Assembly (NCBI GenBank): GCA_013694585.1
Contig: JACDCB010000022.1
Location: 1-34,907, forward strand
DNA length: 34,907 nt
Origin: Candidatus Nitrosopumilus sp.
GTDB lineage: Archaea; Thermoproteota; Nitrososphaeria; Nitrososphaerales; Nitrososphaeraceae
Reading direction: 5' to 3'
Shown: in pieces, positions 17,813 to 28,000 of the stretch
How the letters are laid out: each line of letters starts with the position of its first letter
Numbering within the stretch: position 1 is the stretch's first letter
Translations under genes and position numbers: made by a program
Notes under the pieces: generated by a model
Seen by the model: the letters and a program-made list of their open reading frames with translations, nothing else
The model's database searches: none
Told to the model about the DNA's origin: nothing

Positions 17813-18898
17813 TTATTTGGGATTGGAATCTAAGAAGCCAGCGGAATCATCTAACACCTTGTTAATATCAGCTATATTCTGTTTTATTTCATCTATAGAT
17901 GCATTTCCATCGATTTGTTCACGGAGCTTTTCCCTAAGTAATGCTTCACCCCTGTCGGATAATTCTTTCCCAATTGATGCTTCAATGTACTCAAAATTGT
18001 CCAAGTATGCGATGGTTGTCAATTCTTTGGCTTTGATTTTATCATTTGATTCATATGCCGTAATTACTTCATTTAGTAACCCTCTAATTGTATCGATGTA
18101 GTCCTGGGATGTTTGACTGCTACTGACATCTGAAGTCGTTGAGTTATCGTTTGGGCTCAATCCAATGTTCATTTTCTGAATTATTTGATCAATAACTGCG
18201 GGTTCTTTAAGGCTCTGGACCGAGTCTGTCAAATTTGAAAAATCAGATAACAGTTTAGTAACTGATTGAGTATCATTCGAAATGTTCTGCGTATTATTAA
18301 ATAAAGTATATGCTCTATCCATAAATGCCGAACCATCCTGATATTCCAATTCCAATATTATATTACCTCCTGCAACTCCTTCTTTGTATTCAGAACCGGA
18401 TATTGTTAATAGATCTTTTATTACACTAACATTGTGTTCGGTAGTACTTAAGACGGTTGCGGGTATGACTGTGGCGACTACCTCATTAGACAATTCAATT
18501 GAAGATTTGCTTTTGTTATCAAATTCGTCAACTGTACTATTACCCGGAGAAGCCAAGGCTGACAATTGATATAAATCCTTAAAATATGTATCATTTAGAT
18601 TACTATCAGCTGTAGATAATGGAATAGTTACAAGTGTCAATACTTCTTCAATAGGATGAAGTGCATGACCCAACGTTAATGTATTGTTATTAAAGAATTT
18701 GTTATACTCAGCCTTTTCTAAATGAGCAATAATTTGTTCAATATTAGAATGGAACCCAGTATAATCCATCTGGTTCTGTTGTTGTGTACCATTGATCTGA
18801 GCCACTACCTGATTGGATAAGGCGAAACCAAGTATCGAGGTGGTAACTACTGCGGTAATTAATACCAAGATCAAATCAGTGCGCTTGCAAAAATTCAT
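17813..18898 (-). CDS. Secreted/anchored helical protein with an FTR1-like extracytoplasmic domain
   Basis: The 361-residue product has an N-terminal signal segment (about 9-34, ending near VVAQ), many N-x-S/T sites and an otherwise helical mature part. Residues 262-360 (IRGLLNEVITAYESNDKIKA..., then AYLDNFEYIEASI) resemble the external helical domain that precedes the permease in FTR1-type iron transporters, here without any permease helices. An N-terminal H-x9-10-HPIEEV segment (about 77-87) could bind metal. The role is unknown; extracytoplasmic metal binding is a guess. A strong TATA box fixes the ATG. No partner gene is adjacent. Confidence 0.65.
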   Translation of the reverse strand: MNFCKRTDLILVLITAVVTTSILGFALSNQVVAQINGTQQQNQMDYTGFHSNIEQIIAHLEKAEYNKFFNNNTLTLGHALHPIEEVLTLVTIPLSTADSNLNDTYFKDLYQLSALASPGNSTVDEFDNKSKSSIELSNEVVATVIPATVLSTTEHNVSVIKDLLTISGSEYKEGVAGGNIILELEYQDGSAFMDRAYTLFNNTQNISNDTQSVTKLLSDFSNLTDSVQSLKEPAVIDQIIQKMNIGLSPNDNSTTSDVSSSQTSQDYIDTIRGLLNEVITAYESNDKIKAKELTTIAYLDNFEYIEASIGKELSDRGEALLREKLREQIDGNASIDEIKQNIADINKVLDDSAGFLDSNPK

Positions 18899-19299
18899 AA
18901 AGAGAACATGTTTTGTAATATATTTATATTATTATTCAATTATCAAAATAGAAAATTAAAAGACTGGTTTTGTTTCTCCTCAAATTAAATACACAAGTAT
19001 TGTCACAAATATCAATATCATCTATAAAATTAATTTATCTGATAAATTTAGATGGAATTTATAACTGAACGTTCCAAATTTTGATCTGAATAACAAACCC
19101 GTTTAACTAATCAATCGGAATCTTCAACAACTAAACTGTTTTTTAGCTTATATATCTATAGGGTGATTGCATGGTATTACAAAAGTATTCTATTAGAAAT
19201 GTGAACTATTCGATATGCATCAATATATTGTCTTTACGATCTTTTATTCGCATTAGCTTCTAAATATCAAACCTTTTTAGAATTATAGTTCTAATATAG
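18899..19299. other. Intergenic region with divergent promoters
   Basis: It contains the minus-strand TATAAATA at 18921-18928, centred 26.5 bp before the ATG at 18898, and two plus-strand TATA-like elements (TTTTTAGAA near 19274, TAATATAG 19292-19299) before the patatin gene. The remaining 300 bp are AT-rich with no gene seen. Confidence 0.5.
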
Positions 19300-19320
19300 T
19301 TGGAAATGTCGGGAGAAAAA

Positions 19321-20526
19321 ATGACAACCATAGAGAACGTGCTGGTACTTCAAGGTGGTGGGTCACTTGGGGCTTTTGGATGTGGAGTATATAAAGCACT
19401 AGTAAAAAATCAACTTCATTTGGATTTGATTGCAGGGACCTCAATTGGAGGAATAAATGCAGCCATTATAACAGGTAGCCGAAATAAAGATAAGACAGAT
19501 GAGATATTAGAAGATTTCTGGATCGAGCTTTCTGAAAGTTTTGTTAAAAATGATAAATTTTACAGTTTTTTGAGTTCAAACCTAATGAAGCAGTTTTATG
19601 AAAATTTTAACTATCCGCTTCCTCAGATAGACGCGATTAGTAATTATTTAAAAATAAAGAAGGAACAACAGATTAAAATCAAGCAACTTGAATCTTTCTA
19701 TAGCTCTGCTGTTTTTGGGAATGAAAAATTCTTCAAACCTAGATGGTTCCCAGAATATGCATTTTCAGATCCTGAATACTTCGCACCAATGAAATGGACA
19801 TACCTTTATGATCATCAACCATTGATTAAAACTTTGGACAGATATATTGACTATAACAAGTTAAAGCCAGGTGCAAACGGTAATCCTCGCCTAATATTGA
19901 CTGCAGTTAGTGTTCTGGATTCTAAAGCGCTAATATTTGATAGTTTCAAGCAACAAATAGAGCCAAAGCACATTTTAGCAACATCTGCATACCCACTTTA
20001 CAATTTTCCATGGATAGAAGTTGACAAAGGAGTTTATGCCTGGGATGGAGGCCTTTTGAGTAACACGCCACTTAGGGAAGTGCTGGACGCATCACCAGTT
20101 AGGGACAAGAAAATATTCCTAGTAGAAAATTATCCAAAGGAGGTTGACGCATTACCGAGTAATTTGGCCGAAGTATACCACAGAGCCAGAGACATTATTT
20201 TTTCAGATAAAACTGAACATAACATAAAAATGTCACGAGTAATTACACGATATTTAGATTTTATTGAAGATCTATATCATATTATTGAGGGCAATACAGA
20301 TAAATTACAATTAGATGAGAGCATTTTAAGGAAAATTCGTCGAAAATATGAAAAATATCATAAGGATCATGGGGCTGAAATAAAAGACATTTACTATATT
20401 TCACGGGGTGAAAAGGATCCTCATATCTATGAAAATGCCGATTTCTCACCTGATACCATCAAGGAATCAATAAAAGCAGGAGAGGAGAAAGCCAATAAGG
20501 TCATACAAGAACATAAGAAGGAGTAA
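19321..20526 (+). CDS. Patatin-like phospholipase with C-terminal DUF3734-like region
   Basis: A serine acyl hydrolase of about 401 residues acting on lipid esters. The oxyanion loop is QGGGSLGAFG (11-20), the nucleophile elbow GTSIGG has Ser41, and the partner Asp lies in DGG (242-244), so the catalytic dyad is complete. Charged helices after residue 260 match the C-terminal extension often joined to this subfamily. An in-frame TTG at 19300 and ATG at 19306 are possible starts. ATG 19321 is preferred: GGGAG lies 5-6 bases upstream and the family motif begins about 10 residues in. No signal peptide, so cytoplasmic. It stands alone. Confidence 0.88.
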   Translation: MTTIENVLVLQGGGSLGAFGCGVYKALVKNQLHLDLIAGTSIGGINAAIITGSRNKDKTDEILEDFWIELSESFVKNDKFYSFLSSNLMKQFYENFNYPLPQIDAISNYLKIKKEQQIKIKQLESFYSSAVFGNEKFFKPRWFPEYAFSDPEYFAPMKWTYLYDHQPLIKTLDRYIDYNKLKPGANGNPRLILTAVSVLDSKALIFDSFKQQIEPKHILATSAYPLYNFPWIEVDKGVYAWDGGLLSNTPLREVLDASPVRDKKIFLVENYPKEVDALPSNLAEVYHRARDIIFSDKTEHNIKMSRVITRYLDFIEDLYHIIEGNTDKLQLDESILRKIRRKYEKYHKDHGAEIKDIYYISRGEKDPHIYENADFSPDTIKESIKAGEEKANKVIQEHKKE

Positions 20527-21392
20527 ATATTGAAAGCGATATGTATCATAGAAGGATTATTTGATTTTAAAAGAGACCAGTAAGATAATTAGACCAGGAA
20601 CAACTCAAAAGCCAGTTTCATTACCTCAAGAGAGGTCCAGATCCAATATAGTGTTTACGGGGTCGTTTTCCTATAGATGAGAAGCGTTTGATAGAAATAA
20701 TGTAGCATTTTCAAAATCGATAACCAAGACCGTTGTTTTTTATCGTTACTCCAACTAATCCCATTTTTTGATTATCATACTTAACCTGACAAAAACATGG
20801 TATCTATCCATCAGCGCCTGAATTATCTGATAATATTTGATTTATTAATAAGACAATTATTATAAAAAAATTTAATTTTCACGCCCCCACTAGATGCAAT
20901 TTCAATAAATCAAATAGCCGACGGGGTACGGTTATAATATCCAAGATTATTCTTGTCTCTTGACCCAAGTAAGAACTGCATTGATAAAAAAATGAAAACT
21001 GGAAGAGATGAATAATATTTATGAGAAATAAGAGACTAGATTAGACAAGAATTGTGTAGAACTAGATTACATTATTAGGTATTCTGTTCGCGTCTTACCC
21101 AGCACTAGACCTTTCTAAACAAAATCTCATCACCGAGTATTTGGAATAGATACGTTATTCTATCGAATAACACTGTCCCCATTACTGACTATGATATTTG
21201 AATATGAATAATTGGGTAAAAAGTATTTGAGTTTGTTGATTGGCACGTCTTAACAAATATACCTCACCATTGATAATATCCTGATAATCCCTAATGTGTA
21301 TCAATTTATCTAATACAAAAATAGACAAAGTATTACCAATAACAGTATCCTTATTTTTCTTTTATAGGCTTACACGTGTCAGCAATATATTA
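20527..21392. other. 866-bp gap, mostly featureless
   Basis: Long AT-rich spacer between the phospholipase gene and the TPR fragment. The only clear structure is a perfect hairpin at 21154-21171 (GTTATTC, loop TATC, GAATAAC), itself nearly palindromic. No RNA gene, repeat or convincing coding frame was seen; scattered short frames may be decayed sequence. Confidence 0.35.
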
Positions 21393-21626
21393 TTACGAAA
21401 TGGATTCGTCAAAGCATTTGATAGCCTCTTCGAATTCATTCATATGATATAAAGAATTTCCTTTCATATACCATGAATTAAAGCCCTTCTTTGAAGAAAG
21501 ATCCAGTGACCTATCAAAGTATTTGATAGCTTCCGCATATGATTTCTTTCTATATAATTTTAATCCCATAGAATACCATTCATCTACAATGCCACATTCT
21601 TCTGACATAACCACTAATATATTCAA
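21393..21626 (-). CDS. Short TPR-repeat protein, possibly a fragment
   Basis: The 77-residue product contains two tetratricopeptide repeats: WYSMGLKLYRKKSYAEAIKYFDRSL (about 17-41) and WYMKGNSLYHMNEFEEAIKCFDESI (about 52-76), with the usual W/L/G/Y/A/F spacing. It stops just after the second repeat, short for a working TPR domain. Starts at TTG 21626, GTG or ATG 21608 are possible. The frame stays open about 42 codons further upstream without a start codon, which suggests loss of the 5' end or a broken gene. Role would be protein-protein contact. Confidence 0.5.
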   Translation of the reverse strand: MNILVVMSEECGIVDEWYSMGLKLYRKKSYAEAIKYFDRSLDLSSKKGFNSWYMKGNSLYHMNEFEEAIKCFDESIS

Positions 21627-22123
21627 TACCGTTTCTATTAAAGCTTTTGTTGGCTCTTGGGTATGTTTTACTTCTCCTGCATTTTGATAGCAAGACCCTG
21701 CATACTTCCTAAACCGTATGGTGAAAAGAGGAATTGGTAGTGGCAGTCAATACATAGAAAAACCAAGCTAAAACTACATAATGACAGGATTAGGATTATT
21801 AAGCTTACAAAGATAAATAATAATCAAAATAGGCTTGTAAGAATTTAAAAAATGATGCATGACCCATATCCCCTTTCCATATTTATCAATCAAAGTCCTA
21901 GCGTTTGAAAAATGATTTACGGTGCATCCTACGCTTTGAAATCAATAGTCCTAATGTGCACGGGGACTCTATCTCCCAAATATATTATGCTTCCAATCAA
22001 TTAAATTTGCATAAAAATCTTATTTCGGTATACATATTAGTGCTTAAGAAATATCAGAATATCAAAACCAATAACCTGTTAAGAAATGATATAATTGCGT
22101 TAATAAGAGTCACAGTCATTTTA
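21627..22123. other. Intergenic gap with no supported gene
   Basis: Apart from the start-less frame continuing upstream of the TPR gene (to about 21750 on the minus strand), the DNA is AT-rich and unremarkable. TCCTAGCGTTTGAAA (21895-21909 region) and TCCTACGCTTTGAAA shortly after form an imperfect direct repeat. Confidence 0.3.
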
Positions 22124-23653
22124 CTAACAAATTATATCATATGCGTCAGTAACTATCCTTTGATAGATTGAATTGTTCAGATCAATTCTGTAATAATCTA
22201 GTTTATCAGGATCATACTTTTGTACTATTTCAATGATTTCGCTTTTCTTCTTGCGTTGTATTATTACGTCCCTATGAGCATAACCTGTAACATAACTATA
22301 CTGATTTTTAATGGCTTCACTCAAAAATTTTATGCGTAAGTAATGACCACCAGTTCCTCCCCAATAACCTTCAAGAATGCTAACCCCCTCCAGATATGCT
22401 GTGTTAATTAACCCTTTATTCACATCGACAGTACCTGGGCGCAATTCATAATTTTCTAATGGACCGCCTTTTGCATAACCTATTATCTTACCATTGCTGT
22501 TGTTCATCCTCAATGTTATCAGGATAGATGATTCATCGGAGATTGTTTTTCTGAAGTAATCCTCGCTTTGCTGCATTAATGTAGATACCCGGCTGTTAAT
22601 GTCTAAAAGGACATTCACTGTATTCTCATTCATTTTGCTGTCAAGTTCCTCAGTAACAAAAATCAATTTTGTACCTTTCTTGGATTCTTTTAATCCTAGT
22701 TCTTTATTCCACGATTCTTTAAAGTATGCTACGTTATCATAAAAATTTTTTCTAAATTCAGAAGGGACATTCAACATAATAAAATCAAACATCTCCTTTT
22801 CTTCTACCATTAAGTAATCAAAATACTTCACAGAGTTCTTATTAATCACAGAAGGATGCCATCCCAACGCATGAGCATTCCGTCTAGCAATATCTCTTGC
22901 ATGTTCATGATTTTCCAATGCGTACCCGGCAATACGCTCAGATACCGATAGAAACCAACCTAAATATCTATAACGCTCCCTTGTCTCTAAATCATGCTGG
23001 GAAATTCCAGCCTCATCGAATAATTCATTAATTTTCGATGTTGCATATTGCTCAGTTTCTCCCTTGAATGGATAAGCTGTCCTGTGAATTAGTATCATTA
23101 CCAAATCTATATCGAGATTTGCATTTGTAATGAATTCTCTAATTTTAGGATCATTTCTAATGAAAAATTCGACGGAATCCTCGTTAGGTTTATCAAATTC
23201 CTTAAGGGGATCATAGTCGTGAAATAGCGCAGCTACAAATAAATAAGTAGTTTCTTTCTGAGATATTTCGAAATCTTTTACTGTGTTAATCCCGGATATC
23301 GATAATAGCGTAAAGTAAACTGATTCAAGTTCGTGTTGTATATTATGATAACCGTAATAATTATTACCCAATCCCTTCTTTGAAAATTCCGATATGGTGT
23401 GACGTAGTATATTTTTTACCCATTTATCCTCTAGGCCCAAGGATCTTCCCAAGTCTATAATATTATTCTTGAGGTTTGATTCAGTGGTATGACCTTTGTG
23501 ATATTGTAGCCACCAAGGAATTAATTTTATTCTATTATAGAATTCAAAGCCGATTAAGGTGAATCTATCTGGCAAATTAGCAGCTGACATGCAATTAGTA
23601 TTGTTTAGATCATCCTTTTCACTATCAGATTTAAATATTGATGATCTAACCAC
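22124..23653 (-). CDS. HD-domain protein fused to a GNAT-like C-terminal domain
   Basis: The 509-residue soluble protein joins two enzymes. The N-terminal half has an HD metal-phosphohydrolase pattern: candidate ligands His103/His107 (YHNIQHELE), the doublet His145-Asp146 (ALFHDYDP) and His190 (LIHRT), in a helical domain (about 60-290) resembling cyclic-nucleotide phosphodiesterase-type HD folds. Residues about 360-505 look like an acetyltransferase fold: SSILITLRM and GKIIGYAKGGPLE strands, then a glycine loop (GGTGGHYLRIKFLSEAI) like the acetyl-CoA loop. A GTG start at 23653 is supported by TTTTATAT 27 bp upstream. Substrates unknown; a second-messenger link is conjecture. Confidence 0.7.
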   Translation of the reverse strand: MVRSSIFKSDSEKDDLNNTNCMSAANLPDRFTLIGFEFYNRIKLIPWWLQYHKGHTTESNLKNNIIDLGRSLGLEDKWVKNILRHTISEFSKKGLGNNYYGYHNIQHELESVYFTLLSISGINTVKDFEISQKETTYLFVAALFHDYDPLKEFDKPNEDSVEFFIRNDPKIREFITNANLDIDLVMILIHRTAYPFKGETEQYATSKINELFDEAGISQHDLETRERYRYLGWFLSVSERIAGYALENHEHARDIARRNAHALGWHPSVINKNSVKYFDYLMVEEKEMFDFIMLNVPSEFRKNFYDNVAYFKESWNKELGLKESKKGTKLIFVTEELDSKMNENTVNVLLDINSRVSTLMQQSEDYFRKTISDESSILITLRMNNSNGKIIGYAKGGPLENYELRPGTVDVNKGLINTAYLEGVSILEGYWGGTGGHYLRIKFLSEAIKNQYSYVTGYAHRDVIIQRKKKSEIIEIVQKYDPDKLDYYRIDLNNSIYQRIVTDAYDIIC

Positions 23654-23676
23654 AATTGTAGAAATAGAAATCCTCG

Positions 23677-23684
23677 ATATAAAA
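23677..23684 (-). promoter_or_regulatory. TATA box of the HD/GNAT-like gene
   Basis: On the minus strand TTTTATAT is centred about 27.5 bp upstream of the GTG at 23653, implying a leaderless GTG-started message. The rest of the gap up to 24180 is AT-rich without a supported gene. Confidence 0.5.
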
Positions 23685-24180
23685 TTTGCTTTTCCACATG
23701 CTCATAATGATATTTGATCAAATAAATTGTGATTTTTAGTGTAAAATATAAAATATTTGAATCATAAGTGTATATTTCGATATTAACTAAACAGTTCCTC
23801 CTAGCAATTAGCCCATAAGAATGATAAAAGCCAAGCTTACTCTATCCGTGGAGAAATCAATATTCAGATTGATTAATAGTATTTTATGATAATTCTATCA
23901 CGTGTAACCAAAAAAGTATATCAAATTTACCCGACTTTCAAATTGGACTGACAAGGAGAAAAAGTAAACAATCGATAAATAATGTAATCAAATAGATTAT
24001 TCGTGGTCTGAACAATTCTAAGATTCTCTGTATGTTTTCATAGAATATCGTCGGCCACCGTAATGGAATTAAAACCTAGATCAGATATTTGGTTAGCTCC
24101 AAAATCAGTGATTGTTGTGATTATCATTTAAATATGCGGCAAAGTCTTGGCATCTTTGATCATTAATATTTTAAGATTTT

Positions 24181-24569
24181 TCATATATCGTCATTAAATG
24201 TCGCTATAAACCACCGGATTCCAAACGGATCCATTACTTTAGCCACTTTGTCTTCTCTGTACTTGTATGTAGGCGCTTCAAGTGATGTACAGCTGCTTTC
24301 AGGGCTCGATCGTAGATAGCGTCGACATCCCTAACATAAACCCATAATGAAGATGAATATAGATGGCTAATTTGATGATTTTCCTCCATCATAATACAAG
24401 TATCCCCTATTCTGACTTCTGCGTACATTCCATTCTCTTCCTTAATTTGCTTGACAAGAACTGCATTAAAGACCGTTTGTGAAAATCCTATAAATTCTAA
24501 TACATTTCCAATTACCAAATACTGATTTACTGAATGGTAACCTGAGGGAAACGAGTTTCCCTCTGCCAT
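24181..24569 (-). pseudogene. Glyoxalase/bleomycin-resistance (VOC) protein, frameshifted
   Basis: From ATG 24569 (MAEGNSFPSGYHSVNQYL) a VOC/PhnB-like domain reads cleanly to about residue 95 (YVRDVDAIYDRAL), then the frame goes to an early stop at 24234. In the next frame from about 24282 the missing tail appears: LEAPTYKYREDKVAKVMDPFG, then IRWFIATFND, ending at TGA 24183. YRED and DPFGxxW are standard VOC C-terminal landmarks, including the metal-ligand Glu region. The full span is 389 bp, a net -1 shift, so a single change near 24283-24290 breaks it. True mutation or assembly error cannot be told apart here. Confidence 0.8.
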
Positions 24570-25052
24570 GGAATTGTCATAAAATTAACCAATTATTTTA
24601 GCCTATCGGCTCAAAGCAGATCACCGATGATTCTAATGTGGCAAAACACTCGTATAACCATAATAAATTTATGGTACACATATTTGACAATATTACTTTT
24701 TACTTTGCTAAATTTTCCTTGACGAAACTAACGTATAGTCAAACTTATTACTAGTCTTTGCAATAGTGCTCTTATCCTTATCGTGATAACAATGGAATAT
24801 TCGCTCTTACTTTCAAATGTATTAAATTTTTTGTTGTCAAATCTATTTTAACTCAAGGGTCTGAGTGCAAACGTATTACCATTCGGTTGATTTACACGGC
24901 CCCAAAAACCAAATACTAGTGATTGAATAATTTTTGTCACAAAATATTAATGGGGTTGTATGGTAAAAATTGAAAAAATCGCCATATTTATTAGAATTAT
25001 TTACAACAATTTGGTATTAACCAAATAAGTAGAAAGTATAATGAAAAAAGCC
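24570..25052. other. Intergenic gap before the kinase gene
   Basis: About 480 bp of AT-rich DNA with promoters at both ends (a weak TAAAATAA for the VOC gene near 24596). No RNA gene, repeat or coding frame is supported. Confidence 0.35.
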
Positions 25053-25060
25053 TAATATAA
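25053..25060 (+). promoter_or_regulatory. TATA box of the histidine kinase gene
   Basis: TAATATAA is centred about 24.5 bp before TTG 25081, which supports that TTG as the leaderless start rather than ATG 25093. Confidence 0.5.
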
Positions 25061-25080
25061 CCTTCCTCTTAGCACAATTA

Positions 25081-28000
25081 TTGGACCTTAGGATGATTAA
25101 TCCGTTACGTGAACCACTTGGCAATAGCAAGCTTTCGATTGTTATGGGAATATCGATAATAGTTATAGTAATCATTGATTTATTAATGACCCGCCAATTA
25201 TTGGACTATAACCACATAACTGGAAATATTATGTTCATCCTGACCATAGTCATCTGTTATGGAATTGGGTCTGTTGTTCTTCTGGGTTTTGCTCATAAGG
25301 TAAGTAGGGAACTGAGGAACAAATCACACCTAAGCCATCTAATGCACTGGACTGTAATTATGGTGCAGTTCGGAATGTTAATAACTTTGATATTCATGCT
25401 ATTTTTCGGTAATCCTGGATATATTTTATCCAGGTCGATATTCGCTATTAGTTCGTTGCTCGCCACGGCGATCATGATAGTGATAACTTTTAAATTTTTT
25501 TCATGGTACAGGGCTAGCAAGTATAAAAATCCCATAGTTTTATTCTATGCTCTTGCTGCATTGACCCTTGCCTGTTCTATTTTTGAAGATGCTAGTACAA
25601 AATTACTAATGGTCCAAATCATTTATGAGGAGCCGGCACTAGATAACCAAATTACAGGATCTTCGTTTCAATACAAAGGATCAGATAAATACGATGGACA
25701 AGTTGTTTTTGTCGAATCGAATACAGATGGCACTGCTCTCTTTGTAATTCCACAAACATACCTGGATTTATACAACTATCTGAACTCTATAATTCTACCA
25801 GGAGGATTTGTTTTCAGATGGATAGCCTCTTCAATGCTATTGAGGAATGTTTATAAGAAAATTGGCACTCTTCCAATATCCCTTTGGATCATTATATCTT
25901 TACCACTTGTACTCTATTTGATTGGTAAGATGCCGGGCTTCTTTTCAGGTGAAAGTCTTTCCGGGATTGACGAAGCATACCGATACTATTTTCGGGTATT
26001 ATTTAGGGTAGGAACGATAGCTGGAAACATACTATTTGGTCTAGCGTTCTTTGTGGTTGCGAAAAAATTGAAATCGTCAAAAGTTAGAGATTATCTCGTC
26101 TTAGCTGGTCTTGGTGACACCATAGTTGGAATTTCTCTATCAACTTCAGCCATAGAGCCAACTTTCGGCGTTGCTGCTCATTCATTAGTTCTGCTTTCTA
26201 CATATCTATTTACACTTGGCCTTTATTCGTCAGCTATTAGAGTTTCGCAGGAAATGAAGCTACGACAATCGATAAGAGATTCAGCCATTGAAGAATCCAA
26301 ACTTCTAGTTGGCATCGGTTCAGCACAGATAGCTCAAGAAATAGAAAAGAAGGTCTTTGCAGTAGTCGAAAAGGAAAAAGCAGAATTGACCAGAGACACA
26401 GGATTGCAACCGACCTTCACAGACCTAGATACAAAGGAGTATTTGAATTCTGTACTCAAAGAGATAAAAATAATTCATAATATTGAAGATATTATTTCAA
26501 AGAGTAGAGATATCTTACTTGACTCTAGGGATTTTATTTTATGTACTAGACCTTCTGGATTAAGATTAGCTTATAATAATTATTTTGAAATTTACCAGCA
26601 AATTTGCCGAGCTGAAAAAATTGGAGCACACAATGGAATCAAGATTGTAACATCTATTACAGATAGTAACGATATTGAGATAGTGAATAAGTTTTTAGTA
26701 TTGGGCATAAGTATCAGGCATGTAAAAAATCTTCCCCCCATCAGCTTTGCTGCTTCAGAAAAGGAAATGATAGCTACGATACAAAAAACGGAAGGCGGTC
26801 AACTCATTCAAAATCTTCTTACAACCAATGAGACCGCATACATCGAACATTTTAGTTCAATCTTTAATGAATTATGGAAAAACGGGATTGACTCTAGAAA
26901 TAGGATTAATGATATCGAAACCGGCACAGACAATGAAGGGATAGAAATAATTCAAAATCCTGAAACTTTTGAGAGAATACTCCACGGTCTCATCATATCA
27001 GCTAAGGAAGAGATCGTAGGAATTTTTTCAACACCAAATGCTTTTAGACGTTCAAAGTTTGCCGGATCGCTTAAATTGATTAGAGAAAGACTTGAGACTA
27101 CCAACTTAAATGTCAGAATTCTGGTCCCAGAAGACGAATTGATTTATCAAACTATAAACGAACTCGAAGATCAAGGTATATCAAACAGAATCGAAATTAG
27201 GCTAATAGAGCCAAGCATGCAAACCAAAGTGTCTATAGTAGTAATAGACAAGAAATACTCACTTGCAGTAGAATTAAAAGATGATTCTAAGAATACCATA
27301 TCGGAGGCAATTGGATTAGTAACGTATTCTAATAGTAAATCAACGGTATTATCCTATTATTCGATTTTTGAAAGCTTATGGAAACAAGCAGAGTTATACA
27401 AACAGTTACAGTTACACGAGAGAATGCACAAGGAATTTATCAATACTGCTGCCCATGAATTAAGAACACCTATTCAACCAATCCTTGGTGCCGTAGATAT
27501 TCTCAGAAATAACGCAAGTAGTATTAGGGAAAAGGAGCTCATTGAAATTGTTAGTCGTAATGCTAGAAGGTTAAAAAAACTTGCGGAGGACATACTGGAT
27601 GTAACCAAAATGGAAGGATACACCCTAAACTTAAATAAGGAAATATTTAGAATTAGAGACATCATACTTGATAATATTCACAATTATGAAGCAAATTTTG
27701 AAAAAAGCAAAATGGAATTTAAATTTAATGAAGTGGACGAAGTACAAATTTTTGCAGACAAGAGCGGGATTAGTCGGGTTATTTCTAATTTGATCAACAA
27801 TTCGATGAAGTTTTTGCCAAGCACGGGTGGGTTCATTTCGATTACCGTCAAACAAACGAAGACGGCAATGGATAACAAGATCGGGAATATGGTACAGGTA
27901 AGCATAACGGATAACGGGAGTGGAATAGATAATGAAATACTTCCTAAGCTATTTACAAAGTTTGTGACAAAATCATTTCACGGCATTGGTCTTGGATTGT

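Noticed and set aside
21154-21171. GTTATTC-TATC-GAATAAC hairpin as a terminator or attachment site
   Set aside because: No T-run follows, no gene end is near and no second copy was found, so it is recorded only as structure in the gap.
21905-22171. 88-codon plus-strand frame
   Set aside because: It overlaps the end of the HD/GNAT-like gene, has no ribosome site or TATA box at the expected distance, and shows no domain-like composition.
23980-24140. 29-codon minus-strand frame (MIITTITDFGANQ...)
   Set aside because: Too short, with the nearest TATA-like element only a few bases from its ATG, and no similarity I recognise.
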